Assembly: GCA_903862885.1 (NCBI GenBank)
Contig: CAIOZU010000021.1
Coordinates: forward strand, 1 to 40,577
Direction: 5' to 3'
Source: an uncultured Pseudomonadota bacterium
GTDB lineage: Bacteria; Pseudomonadota; Gammaproteobacteria; Steroidobacterales; Steroidobacteraceae
Length of the DNA: 40,577 nucleotides
Every line of letters starts with the position of its first letter. Position 1 is the stretch's first letter. Position numbers and translations under genes: made by a program. Positions 33,470 through 40,577 of this stretch are shown in pieces. A model generated the notes under the pieces. That model worked only from the letters and a program-made list of their open reading frames with translations. It was not told where the DNA came from and ran no database searches.

Positions 33470-34183
33470 ATGCCCGCCAAACCATCACCCGCCCGCTGTC
33501 TTGTGATTACAGGGGCCAGTAAGGGCATCGGACTCGCTACCGCCACTCGCTTCGCAGACGCTGGATATCGAGTCGTCAATTTATCCCGCACGCCGACATC
33601 GGTTGCGGGCGCTATCCAGATCACCGTAGATCTCAGTGACATCGCGTCGATTGAGACCGCTGCAAACTCCCTACTTCGCGCTGTAGATGGCTTTCCGATC
33701 CTAAGCCTCGTACACAACGCCGCACTTCAAAGCATGGGCGGCATTAAAGAGGTCACCAGCGCGCAGTTGCGGGCTATGTTCGAGGTGAACGTGATCGCGC
33801 CCTCGGTTCTAAATCAGATGCTCTTACCCACCATGCAGGCTGGCTCATCGATTCTCTACATTGGGTCGACTATGAGTCACCGAGCCACCAGAAATCTCAC
33901 AGGCTACATCGCGACTAAACATGCCACGCTCGGTTTAATGCGCAGCACGTGTCAGGACTTGGCGGGCTCAGGCATCCACACCTGCTGTATTTGCCCAGGT
34001 TTTACAGAGACAGAAATGCTACGGAGCTTTGGCGGTGAGGTGCTAAAGCATCTTGCCTCATTAACCACGCAGCAGCGCATCGCCTCTACACAAGAAATTG
34101 CGAATTTAGTGCACTTTGCTGCGGAAAACCCCGTCGTGAATGGCGCCGCGCTTAATGCAGATCTTGGGTTTATTGAACCCTAG
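33470..34183 (+). CDS. Short-chain dehydrogenase/reductase
   Basis: 237 residues of classical SDR. Motifs are CLVITGASKGIGLATA, VVNLSRTP for the cofactor-specificity loop (the Arg favours NADPH), VHNAALQSMGG, the catalytic Ser in YIGSTMSH and Tyr/Lys in YIATKHATLG, then CPGFTETEM. A strong AAGGAG site precedes the ATG. Unlike the two HSD17B4-like SDRs it is a short FabG-like protein. It sits between the third ACAD and a SnoaL-like gene in one run. It probably reduces or oxidises a ketone/alcohol of a pathway intermediate; which one is not determinable. Confidence 0.92.
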   Translation: MPAKPSPARCLVITGASKGIGLATATRFADAGYRVVNLSRTPTSVAGAIQITVDLSDIASIETAANSLLRAVDGFPILSLVHNAALQSMGGIKEVTSAQLRAMFEVNVIAPSVLNQMLLPTMQAGSSILYIGSTMSHRATRNLTGYIATKHATLGLMRSTCQDLAGSGIHTCCICPGFTETEMLRSFGGEVLKHLASLTTQQRIASTQEIANLVHFAAENPVVNGAALNADLGFIEP

Positions 34184-34229
34184 GGTAAGTGAGCGTCTGC
34201 CACCCAATCACGCTACAGAGGCCAATTTT

Positions 34230-34685
34230 ATGTCAAAAGACGAACAAGAAATCACCCGTGTGCTCGGTCACTTTTCACGTGTGATAGACAGTAAAGCATG
34301 GGAGCGTTTAGAGGAGGTGTTCGCAGCCGATGTGAGTTTTCACTATGGAATAGGCGAGGACCAGCACGGCCTTGAACTGATGCGATCCCTGTTCCGTCAT
34401 TTTCTGGATCGGTGTGGGGGCACGCAGCATCTACTTGGCAGCGTGATCATCGAAGTAGATGGCCATCAAGCAGTCAGTCGCGCGTATGTGCAAGCCCGCC
34501 ATCAGCGCCGCAACGACCCGGGTGGGCCGATCTTAGATACCAGTGGCGAGTATGTCGATCGTTGGGAACGCCGGCCACAGGGCTGGCGCATCACGCGTCG
34601 GGACGCCAGTTGGTCCGTGTTTTCAGGTGACATGACCCTGCTTCCCAGCCTGTCAGAAGCAGATTACGTCAAAAATGCCGAGTGA
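34230..34685 (+). CDS. SnoaL/NTF2-like protein (ring-hydroxylating beta-subunit-like fold)
   Basis: 151 residues from ATG 34230 (MSKDEQEITRVLGHF), with AGAGG upstream; the longer frame from 34140 overlaps the SDR and is rejected. The sequence follows the SnoaL_4 pattern: EITRVLGHFSRVIDSKAWERLEEVFAADVSFHYG, GGTQHLLGSVIIEVDGHQAVSRAYVQARHQ, then YVDRWERRPQGWRITRRDASW. Members include hypothetical bacterial proteins and relatives of dioxygenase beta subunits, mostly with no known activity. No partner alpha subunit is present, so a dioxygenase role is unlikely. It ends the plus-strand ACAD run and is the third NTF2-like protein in the window. Confidence 0.86.
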   Translation: MSKDEQEITRVLGHFSRVIDSKAWERLEEVFAADVSFHYGIGEDQHGLELMRSLFRHFLDRCGGTQHLLGSVIIEVDGHQAVSRAYVQARHQRRNDPGGPILDTSGEYVDRWERRPQGWRITRRDASWSVFSGDMTLLPSLSEADYVKNAE

Positions 34686-34787
34686 ATCTAAAAACGCTTA
34701 GCTCGGAGGACTCGGCAACACGTCACTATCGCTACGCCCTACCCGCGTGATGGCGTGCCCTAGCGCCCCTTCGCATCCCTTCATAAA

Positions 34788-34813
34788 CTAGGGGCAGCTT
34801 ACGCCGCCCCTAG
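34788..34813. terminator. Bidirectional hairpin between convergent operons
   Basis: CTAGGGGC (34788-34795) pairs perfectly with GCCCCTAG (34806-34813) across a 10-nt loop. It lies between the stop of the SnoaL-like gene and the stop of the minus-strand GcvT-like gene, where a shared terminator is expected. No clean T-run follows on either strand. Confidence 0.5.
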
Positions 34814-34846
34814 GCTGGGTCTTAATAACCCATCAAAGAAAACGAC

Positions 34847-35980
34847 TCAGCCAACGGCGGTCCGCTTCTTCTTCTCTGGATCATCGAACGGCAGAGTGTG
34901 CGCGGTCGCGGGCCCCTTGACCGTCTTGCCGCGCACTTCAAGCTTGGTGCCATGAACCGCCAATGGCGTCTCGATACGCATAATCGCCATGGATTTCTTC
35001 GTCAGGCTCGAGTACATGCCAAAGGTAATTACGCCGACCTTCTTGCCCGCTGAATACACTTCATCACCTAAGTCAGCCGGCACGTTGCCATCTACTAAGA
35101 GACCGAAGATCTTGAAGCGCTCTTTGCCCTTCAAGCGCCAGTGCTGATCGGCACCCCGGAAATCCGTTTTTCCTGGGCTCACCGTGAAATCAAGGCCCAA
35201 CTCCCACAAGGAGTCGCCTGCAGGATCCTTATCAAAAGGATACATCTGCGACATATCGTAGGGATAAAACAGCAAGGAACTCTCGACGCGCAACATATCT
35301 AATGTCGAGAAGCAGGCGGGCACAATACCCATCGACTTGCCCTCGCTCAGGATGGTATCCCATACGACGCCGGCATCGGCTCCTTTGACAAAGATCTCGT
35401 AACCGCGTTCACCGGTATAACCGGTACGCGAAATCGTCACCGCACAGCCAAACAACGTCGCCGGTGTGTGATGAAAGTACTTCAAATCACGAATACCGGG
35501 CACATGCTTCGCTAGGAAATCCACAGCCACGGGCCCCTGCAAGGACAGATCGTGCAAATCATCATCGAACAATAATGACGCATTACGACCCGTCACTAAA
35601 GGCGCCAATGTCTCGTGCCCCGCTCCACTTCCATGCACGACCATCCAGGCATTTGGGCCTGTGCGATAGAGGACACAGTCCTCAATAAAGTGACCGGCGT
35701 CGCTCAGCATCGTGGCGTAGGCTGATTTACCTGGGTAGATCTTGTCAACGTTGCGGCTGGTCGCATATTGCAAGATTGCCGCGGCATGTGGACCCACTAA
35801 ATGCAGCTTCTTAAGACCCGACACATCCATCAAGCCAGCTTTGGTGCGAATCGCAACGTGATGATCAACCATATTGCTGTCATAGGTCCAAGCGGTACCC
35901 ATGCCATTCCAATCTTCAAGCTTTGATCCTAACGCGCGATGTCGGTCAGCCAAAACGGTGGTGCGCCAACTGAGTGCCAT
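34847..35980 (-). CDS. GcvT-like aminomethyltransferase, tetrahydrofolate C1 acceptor of the N-demethylase system
   Basis: 377 residues from ATG 35980 (MALSWRTTVLADRH), preceded by AAGGAGTAGGAAA; the frame from 36010 is rejected. It has the GcvT folate-binding fold: KAGLMDVSGLKKLHLVGP, ATMLSDAGHFIEDCVLYR, the diagnostic SRTGYTGERGYEIFV, and the C-terminal barrel (GVITFGMYSSLTKKSMAIMRI). In haem-dependent oxidative N-demethylases a subunit of this kind binds tetrahydrofolate and captures the formaldehyde released, giving methylene-THF. It is the last gene of the minus-strand N-demethylase operon, 59 nt after the haem subunit gene. O-demethylases of the LigM/DesA type share the fold, but the neighbours favour the N-demethylase role. 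Confidence 0.88.
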   Translation of the reverse strand: MALSWRTTVLADRHRALGSKLEDWNGMGTAWTYDSNMVDHHVAIRTKAGLMDVSGLKKLHLVGPHAAAILQYATSRNVDKIYPGKSAYATMLSDAGHFIEDCVLYRTGPNAWMVVHGSGAGHETLAPLVTGRNASLLFDDDLHDLSLQGPVAVDFLAKHVPGIRDLKYFHHTPATLFGCAVTISRTGYTGERGYEIFVKGADAGVVWDTILSEGKSMGIVPACFSTLDMLRVESSLLFYPYDMSQMYPFDKDPAGDSLWELGLDFTVSPGKTDFRGADQHWRLKGKERFKIFGLLVDGNVPADLGDEVYSAGKKVGVITFGMYSSLTKKSMAIMRIETPLAVHGTKLEVRGKTVKGPATAHTLPFDDPEKKKRTAVG

Positions 35981-36039
35981 TTTCCTACTCCTTCGATGAA
36001 AGCGCGTCACCGCGCCTATAATTGTTAAAAAACGAATCT

Positions 36040-37083
36040 TTACTCGGGCGAATTACCCGGTGTGGTCGGTGAACCATCATCTAATGGCGCCAACCAATTC
36101 ACAACATGATCTCTGTAGCGGGTCAGGCCCTTATAATCGACTAATGCCGGATGGAGATCGCGCAGTGCGCGATGCGTGCGTCGCGCCCACTTCGGGATGG
36201 TGGCCAGTTCGCGAATGCTAATCAGATAGCAACGAACGCCAAATAACACTGCGTTACTGCGTGGCAAGCGCCAAAGGCCCTGCAGCTCGACCCGCACATG
36301 GGCTTTGTCGGCGACATTGTCAGGGGTAACCGTGGCGCGATCCGAACCCCAGCGAGGATAAAATTCTGGGGAGGTGTCGAGTCTAGGATTCACTGTCATG
36401 GTCCAGTTCAGGCGCCGCACGGGCTCATTTAGCCGCAGATTAAGCAAGAACTTCAATGCGCGATCAAATACGTTGAGCTCGTGAGCCAACGGCACGGGAC
36501 CATGCCACTCCTTGAAAGTCATACCCAAGTCAAAGTCCATAGACCAGTCCGCGGGCGTGGTCACCATGCCCGCCTCCAAATACAAGTCACCATCGCGTTG
36601 ATCCATTACAACAAAATCACCCTGCGCCTGGCGAGTAATATAGTCTAGTGGCTCACGGGGCAAGGTACTGGGGTCGCCAAAAGTGAATTCATCTTTGATG
36701 CCCAGCAGCTTGTTGTGCCAAGTCCATCGATTACCATGCTTACTGAGTGAGAACTGGCCTGGATAGTCTCTGGACATGCTATCCATCAAAAGTTCCAGCA
36801 CATCCCACTGCGCACTCATCATGTGAGGTAATGCTTGATACCGGAGAGGGTCTTCTTTTAGAACAATCTCTCGATCGCGACACTCACCTATATAGTGCTC
36901 ATCCACATCAAATTGAAATTCCATGATCGATCCCTTCGGACCGGCTTCATGTGGCTCAATATTTACTGAGTACATGTACTTGTCTTCGACGAACGGCAAC
37001 GGGAATCGGCGAATCGCTGCGGGGCTATTGGAATACTTAAAATCGCCGCGAAACGTTTCATCGGTCTTAAATACTGCACTCAT
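36040..37083 (-). CDS. DUF3445 haem-dependent oxidative N-demethylase, alpha (haem) subunit
   Basis: 347 residues of the DUF3445 family, the haem-binding subunit of dimethylamine-type oxidative N-demethylases. Recognisable blocks are RRFPLPFVEDKYMYSVNIEPH, LPHMMSAQWDVLELLMDSMSRDYP, the tryptophan-rich LNWTMTVNPRLDT with FYPRWGSDRATV, and LWRLPRSNAVLFGVRCYLISIRELATIPKWA near the end. The family binds haem in a PAS-like fold and oxidises an N-methyl group with O2. GGGGA lies before ATG 37083. It is 18 nt downstream of the reductase gene. The substrate is probably dimethylamine or another small secondary methylamine, but paralogues may differ. Confidence 0.9.
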   Translation of the reverse strand: MSAVFKTDETFRGDFKYSNSPAAIRRFPLPFVEDKYMYSVNIEPHEAGPKGSIMEFQFDVDEHYIGECRDREIVLKEDPLRYQALPHMMSAQWDVLELLMDSMSRDYPGQFSLSKHGNRWTWHNKLLGIKDEFTFGDPSTLPREPLDYITRQAQGDFVVMDQRDGDLYLEAGMVTTPADWSMDFDLGMTFKEWHGPVPLAHELNVFDRALKFLLNLRLNEPVRRLNWTMTVNPRLDTSPEFYPRWGSDRATVTPDNVADKAHVRVELQGLWRLPRSNAVLFGVRCYLISIRELATIPKWARRTHRALRDLHPALVDYKGLTRYRDHVVNWLAPLDDGSPTTPGNSPE

Positions 37084-37101
37084 GAAGTTCCCCTACTCCG
37101 C

Positions 37102-38070
37102 CTACAGATCAATCACTAGTTTCTTGCCCTGCGCTCGAGACACACACGGCATGATCAGAGCACCCGACGCTTTTTCTTCGCTCGACAAGTAGTTGTCATT
37201 ATGGACTAAGACCCCATCGACCTCGAGCACCCGACATTTACATTCACCACACACGCCACCGCGACATAAATAAGGGGCGTCTATACCCGCGTCCTCAATC
37301 GCCTCCAGCAGACTCTGATCGGGCGGAACGCTGAGCGTAATATTCGATCTCTGAAGGAACACATCAAACGGCTCGCCCACCGGCGGTGCACTGAACTGCT
37401 CCCAGTGGATGTGACTGTTTGCCCAACCCGCCGCGCGCGCGCTGGCGATAACTCTATCAATCATCGGGGTCGGCCCACACACATACACATGGGTTCCAAG
37501 CGGCTGCGCGGCGACCAATCCCTCGATATCAATACGCTGATCTGCACTGTCGTGATAGATCCGCACGCGGTCGCCATGCCGTTTGACCAACCGGTCGGCA
37601 AATGCAGCGTGCTCCGGTCCACGCACTGAATAATGTAACTCGTAGTGCACCGAGCCCATCTTGAGATCCTCAAGCTGCGCAGCAATCGCGGTGATGCCCA
37701 CACCACCAGCAAACAGCACATGTTTCCTGGCAAGCTTGTCTAGCTGAAATAAGTTAACTGGGTGAGCAATCTCTAGCTGCATGCCGACAGTCACGTGATC
37801 GTGCATAAAAACCGAACCCCCGCGAGTCGGGTCAGCACGCCGCACCGCAATCTCATAGCTACTGAGGTCACTCGGCGAACTCAACAGAGAGTACGGATTT
37901 CGATGTACTCGGCTTGCGCCTTTCATCACCACAATGACATGTGAGCCACCAGAGAAAGCGGGCAGTTGAGAGCCATCGGAGGCTTTCAGCACGAAATGCT
38001 TAATCAGCGGAGTGACCTGGGTAATTGCTGTCACGGTAACTGCAAAGGTGTGACTGTGACTGCGGCTCAT
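37102..38070 (-). CDS. FMN/2Fe-2S reductase subunit of the N-demethylase (PDR/VanB family)
   Basis: 322 residues in phthalate-dioxygenase-reductase order: a flavin domain with HRNPYSLLSSP (RNPYS at 57-61), an NAD(P)H domain with FAGGVGITAIAAQLEDL and YVCGPTPMID (CGP at 198-200), and a C-terminal plant-type ferredoxin domain with Cys269, Cys274, Cys277 and Cys309 (CRGGVCGEC, MPCVSRA). It carries electrons from NAD(P)H through FMN and the cluster to the haem subunit encoded next. Its start codon overlaps the stop of the DmmA-like gene by 4 nt, showing tight translational coupling. The family is beyond doubt; assignment to the demethylase rests on context. Confidence 0.94.
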   Translation of the reverse strand: MSRSHSHTFAVTVTAITQVTPLIKHFVLKASDGSQLPAFSGGSHVIVVMKGASRVHRNPYSLLSSPSDLSSYEIAVRRADPTRGGSVFMHDHVTVGMQLEIAHPVNLFQLDKLARKHVLFAGGVGITAIAAQLEDLKMGSVHYELHYSVRGPEHAAFADRLVKRHGDRVRIYHDSADQRIDIEGLVAAQPLGTHVYVCGPTPMIDRVIASARAAGWANSHIHWEQFSAPPVGEPFDVFLQRSNITLSVPPDQSLLEAIEDAGIDAPYLCRGGVCGECKCRVLEVDGVLVHNDNYLSSEEKASGALIMPCVSRAQGKKLVIDL

Positions 38071-38678
38071 ACGAATACCTCTTCAATCGGGGGTAACTCG
38101 CCGGGCACTTCCGCGTCAATCATCACCCCCATATAAGCAGCCAGGCGTCGCGAATAGTGGTCACGCACGACCAACCAACGCTGGCAACCCACACATTGAA
38201 CAATATTCGTTGTGACATCCTCCGTCGCCGCCCGACAGTGAATGCAGTGCACCCGACGGGCGGGTGAGCCGCACTCTTCTGCTCGAATTTCATCACGGTT
38301 GAGATTAAAGCGATCAGCAATACGCATGACCAGCCCCATAAAAGCCTCAGGACCCGATACATACAGGCGTGTCCCCATGGTCGCCGCCTGCAGGATCGCC
38401 TCAAATTGAGTCAGTAAGGACGCAGAATCAGAAAACAGCCGCACTTGCTCCACGTCGGCGTTCTGCATAGCCTCGCGCATCTCAGGTGACGCACTCTTGT
38501 CGGTCACATACAACAGCTGCCGCGAGGACTTCTTGACACCGGCAAGTGCACAGTCCGCAATTAAACGAGCCAACGGCTCGGCACCAACCCCGAAACCCAC
38601 CATCAGGTGGGTACGCCCACCCAAATCCGGTGCCAGTGGCGTGTACACCGGCTTGCTTTTAATGCCCCTGATCAACAT
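38067..38678 (-). CDS. dmmA: Dimethylamine monooxygenase DmmA-like subunit
   Basis: 203 residues. The N-terminal part resembles a nucleotide-binding reductase remnant (HLMVGFGVGAEPLARLIADC, TRLYVSGPEAFMGLVMRIADRF). The C-terminus is the DmmA zinc-ribbon domain with Cys145, Cys148, Cys162 and Cys165, then VRDHYSRRLAAYMGVMIDAEVPGELPP, a signature I recognise from DmmA proteins. It is one of the subunits of dimethylamine monooxygenase (haem-dependent oxidative N-demethylase); its exact job in the complex is not clear to me. GGGAG precedes ATG 38678. It is the first enzyme gene of the operon and follows the permease gene by 40 nt. The gene name is by family resemblance. Confidence 0.85.
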   Translation of the reverse strand: MLIRGIKSKPVYTPLAPDLGGRTHLMVGFGVGAEPLARLIADCALAGVKKSSRQLLYVTDKSASPEMREAMQNADVEQVRLFSDSASLLTQFEAILQAATMGTRLYVSGPEAFMGLVMRIADRFNLNRDEIRAEECGSPARRVHCIHCRAATEDVTTNIVQCVGCQRWLVVRDHYSRRLAAYMGVMIDAEVPGELPPIEEVFV

Positions 38679-38718
38679 GTCAACATCTCCCGCACAGCGC
38701 CTAAGCGCCGGCGCTTGT

Positions 38719-40398
38719 TTAATAGACCGCTAACTGGTGAGTGACATAGACCACCACCACACCCAGCGCCAACACGACAAAAGGCCATATCCCCGCTCGG
38801 GTGAGCGCTTTACCATCCGCCTGAATTTCCAGATCTGCGATCATCTCAGGTGGGAATGAGCCCTTGTCCTGAACATAATGCCGGTAGACAAACACCGGAA
38901 CAATCAAAGCGGCGAAGCACAGACCCGCGACCAAGGTACCCGAACCATAGACATCGGCACCAAAGCCCATAAAGGCCAGATTGGCGAAGGCAAACACGGC
39001 ACCTGCCCCAAGGATGAGGGTCGGTGCGCGCCATGGGCGCTCCTGAGTGGGTCGATCCACGCGGTGCATCCAGCCGGACTGCAAGTTTAGGAAGTTAAAA
39101 ATAAGGTAGCCCACATTCGAGGCGCCCAATACAAACACATAGTCAGACATCATCAGCAGCAGCAGGTTAAATCCCAAATTCGTCATCGCCGCGTTGACCG
39201 GCGCACCATGACTATTCACCTTAGACAAGTACTTAGGCAACCAGCCATCGATAGATGCCTGATACAGCGTGCGTGAAGAACCGGCCATGGAAGTGATCAG
39301 TGCCAACACCAAGGCAATAAGCAGCATGGCAACAACCGCCACACCAATCACCTTACCACCGTGCAACATATTCGACATCACCGCAGCAACACCCATGCCG
39401 CTGTAGATCTCCGGAGACAACATACCGCTATACACTGCCGGTGTGGTGATAGCACCAGTCGCATCGATTACCGCCGGAGTCTGCAGTGTGCCCATCCCAA
39501 GGAAGCCTTGGAACGCGAAAGGCACCAGTGTAAATACCACCAAGCACAGCAGACCCGAATAGAAAATAGCTTTAAAAGTATCTACTTTAGGATTTTTAAA
39601 TTCACCCGTGTAGCACACGGCCGTTTCAAAACCGTAGGTCGTCCAAGCGGCCAGATACATGCCAGCGGCCACCACGGTAACACCTGCCATATTAAAGGTG
39701 CCATCCGCAACGGCACCTAACTTGTCGTGTACCAACGGCACTAAGGGAAACAGATTCGCCTGTACCACATCGCCGGTCACTAGCGGCACCACACCAATCA
39801 GTAGGAGCGGGATAATGGCGGACAGCCCCATGATCTTAGTAATGTTGGCGGATCGTAAAATGCCGCCATCCTGGATCCACTTAACACCCAGCAAAATCGC
39901 AGCACCCAATATAAAGGTCGCGTTAATGCGAAGAGACAAGCCCGCCTTAATAACCGACAGGTCTAATAAGGTGATATGCCAGGTGCTGATCACCGCATCC
40001 GGTGCAAAAAATGCATTCAGAATGTAGCCCGCAGCAAGCCCTGAGCCAATCGCTTGCACGGGTGACCAGGCAAACCAGTTACACCACACCGAGATAGGCG
40101 CCACTATCTTGGAATAGCGCACCCAAGCAATCGCACCATACACCGACGTGCCACCGGACTTATTTGGGAAAAGACCGGCGATCTCCGCGTAGGTAAAAGA
40201 CTGAATAAAACCCATTAAGATCGACGCGATCCAGATCACCCATGACATCTTTCCAACGGTCGCAGCGACTGCACCGATATTAAAGAGCACGAGCGGCGGT
40301 ACGCCGCTCGCTACCCAAAAGGCACCCGTCCAGTCAATTCCCCGCTCGAGTCCACTGCTTCCAGGTACCGTCTGATCACTCTTGCTTTCAGTTGTCAT
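38719..40398 (-). CDS. APC superfamily amino acid/amine permease
   Basis: 559 residues with about 12 predicted membrane helices, starting after a 20-residue charged N-terminus. The first helices read WTGAFWVASGVPPLVLFNIGAVAATVG and WVIWIASILMGFIQSFTYAEIAGLFPNKSGGTSVYGAIAWV, the typical GG and amphipathic pattern of the APC fold. TTYGFETAVCYTGEFKNPK and SSRTLYQASIDGWLPKYLSKVN are further APC landmarks. It should sit in the inner membrane. Gene order permease-DmmA-reductase-haem subunit suggests import of the methylated amine or amino acid substrate of the demethylase. Solute identity is not determinable. There is no signal peptide apart from the first helix. Confidence 0.92.
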   Translation of the reverse strand: MTTESKSDQTVPGSSGLERGIDWTGAFWVASGVPPLVLFNIGAVAATVGKMSWVIWIASILMGFIQSFTYAEIAGLFPNKSGGTSVYGAIAWVRYSKIVAPISVWCNWFAWSPVQAIGSGLAAGYILNAFFAPDAVISTWHITLLDLSVIKAGLSLRINATFILGAAILLGVKWIQDGGILRSANITKIMGLSAIIPLLLIGVVPLVTGDVVQANLFPLVPLVHDKLGAVADGTFNMAGVTVVAAGMYLAAWTTYGFETAVCYTGEFKNPKVDTFKAIFYSGLLCLVVFTLVPFAFQGFLGMGTLQTPAVIDATGAITTPAVYSGMLSPEIYSGMGVAAVMSNMLHGGKVIGVAVVAMLLIALVLALITSMAGSSRTLYQASIDGWLPKYLSKVNSHGAPVNAAMTNLGFNLLLLMMSDYVFVLGASNVGYLIFNFLNLQSGWMHRVDRPTQERPWRAPTLILGAGAVFAFANLAFMGFGADVYGSGTLVAGLCFAALIVPVFVYRHYVQDKGSFPPEMIADLEIQADGKALTRAGIWPFVVLALGVVVVYVTHQLAVY

Positions 40399-40442
40399 GC
40401 GTTATCCCCTGCCATAGAGACTCGAGCTAAAAAAATCAAAGC

Positions 40443-40577
40443 CTAGAACAATCCAATGACTTTACCCTGATCATCGATATCGATCTTGTCGGCTGATGGG
40501 ATCTTAGGCAGGCCCGGCATGGTCATCACATCGCCACACACCATCACCACAAACTCAGCACCCGCCGCCAATCGTAC
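40443..40577 (-). CDS. fhs: Formate-tetrahydrofolate ligase, C-terminal end (5' part outside the window)
   Basis: The last 44 codons before a TAG stop at 40443-40445 read [35 protein letters not shown] and VIGLF at the very end. The [18 protein letters not shown] block and the terminal GLF are diagnostic of formate-tetrahydrofolate ligase. The enzyme interconverts formate plus ATP and 10-formyl-THF. Next to a demethylase that loads C1 units onto THF, it probably works in the direction that releases formate with ATP gain, or in C1 supply. The gene is read toward the permease, 44 nt away. The gene is cut by the right window edge. Confidence 0.92.
   Translation of the reverse strand, partial: VRLAAGAEFVVMVCGDVMTMPGLPKIPSADKIDIDDQGKVIGLF

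Noticed and set aside
1-40577. CRISPR arrays, tRNA or rRNA genes, insertion sequences, integrases, replication origins
   Set aside because: Reading both strands I saw no regularly spaced repeats, no cloverleaf-like or rRNA-like sequence, and no transposase or recombinase product.

Overview
The window reads as chromosomal DNA of an aerobic gammaproteobacterium-like Gram-negative with moderately high GC. Codon use, Shine-Dalgarno spacing and protein families all fit, but nothing here fixes the genus and no rRNA or tRNA marker is present. Almost all of it is dense catabolic coding sequence. I saw no transposase, integrase, phage gene, CRISPR array or RNA gene.

Layout. (1) Positions 1-2669 hold three crotonase-fold proteins, two on minus and one on plus. 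(2) A minus-strand run from 14087 down to 2710 carries ten genes: a thiolase-fold protein without the usual nucleophile, its DUF35 partner, a small VOC protein, a fused indolepyruvate-ferredoxin-oxidoreductase-type enzyme, an SDR, an NTF2/SnoaL-like protein, a DUF1214 protein, a sulfotransferase, a thioesterase and an Old Yellow Enzyme. (3) Positions 14626-20525 hold an extradiol ring-cleavage dioxygenase, an acyl/aryl-CoA ligase, a deazaflavin-type nitroreductase-fold protein, two tandem TetR regulators and an enoyl-CoA isomerase-like protein. (4) A plus-strand run at 20790-28039 carries an SDR, a MaoC hydratase, an HMG-CoA-synthase-like/DUF35 fusion, a thiolase, a SnoaL-like protein, a split MaoC pair and a zinc-independent quinone-type oxidoreductase. 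A P450 follows on the other strand. (5) A second plus-strand run at 29669-34685 carries three acyl-CoA dehydrogenases, an SDR and a SnoaL-like protein. (6) From 34847 to the right end, minus-strand genes encode a haem-dependent oxidative N-demethylase system: a GcvT-like C1 acceptor, the DUF3445 haem subunit, an FMN/2Fe-2S reductase and a DmmA-like subunit. An APC permease and the end of formate-tetrahydrofolate ligase follow.

How they may work together. Blocks 1-5 contain the parts of a CoA-dependent pathway for a bulky, probably cyclic or aromatic, carboxylic acid. P450 and OYE would do redox chemistry on the ring or side chain, and the ligase would activate the acid. ACADs, MaoC proteins and SDRs would run beta-oxidation. 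Chain cleavage could be thiolytic (thiolase plus HMGS-like/DUF35) or retro-aldol (Ltp2-like plus DUF35). The extradiol enzyme would open a catechol, and the TetR pair probably controls the set. The closest known analogy is actinobacterial steroid side-chain degradation (ChsE1/E2, ChsH1/H2, Ltp2-DUF35). The substrate cannot be read from the sequence. Block 6 is a separate C1 unit that would demethylate a methylated amine, trap the C1 unit on tetrahydrofolate and send it to formate.

The most unusual points are two DUF35-associated modules in which thiolase-superfamily active sites have been lost: the HMGS-like fusion and the Ltp2-like protein.
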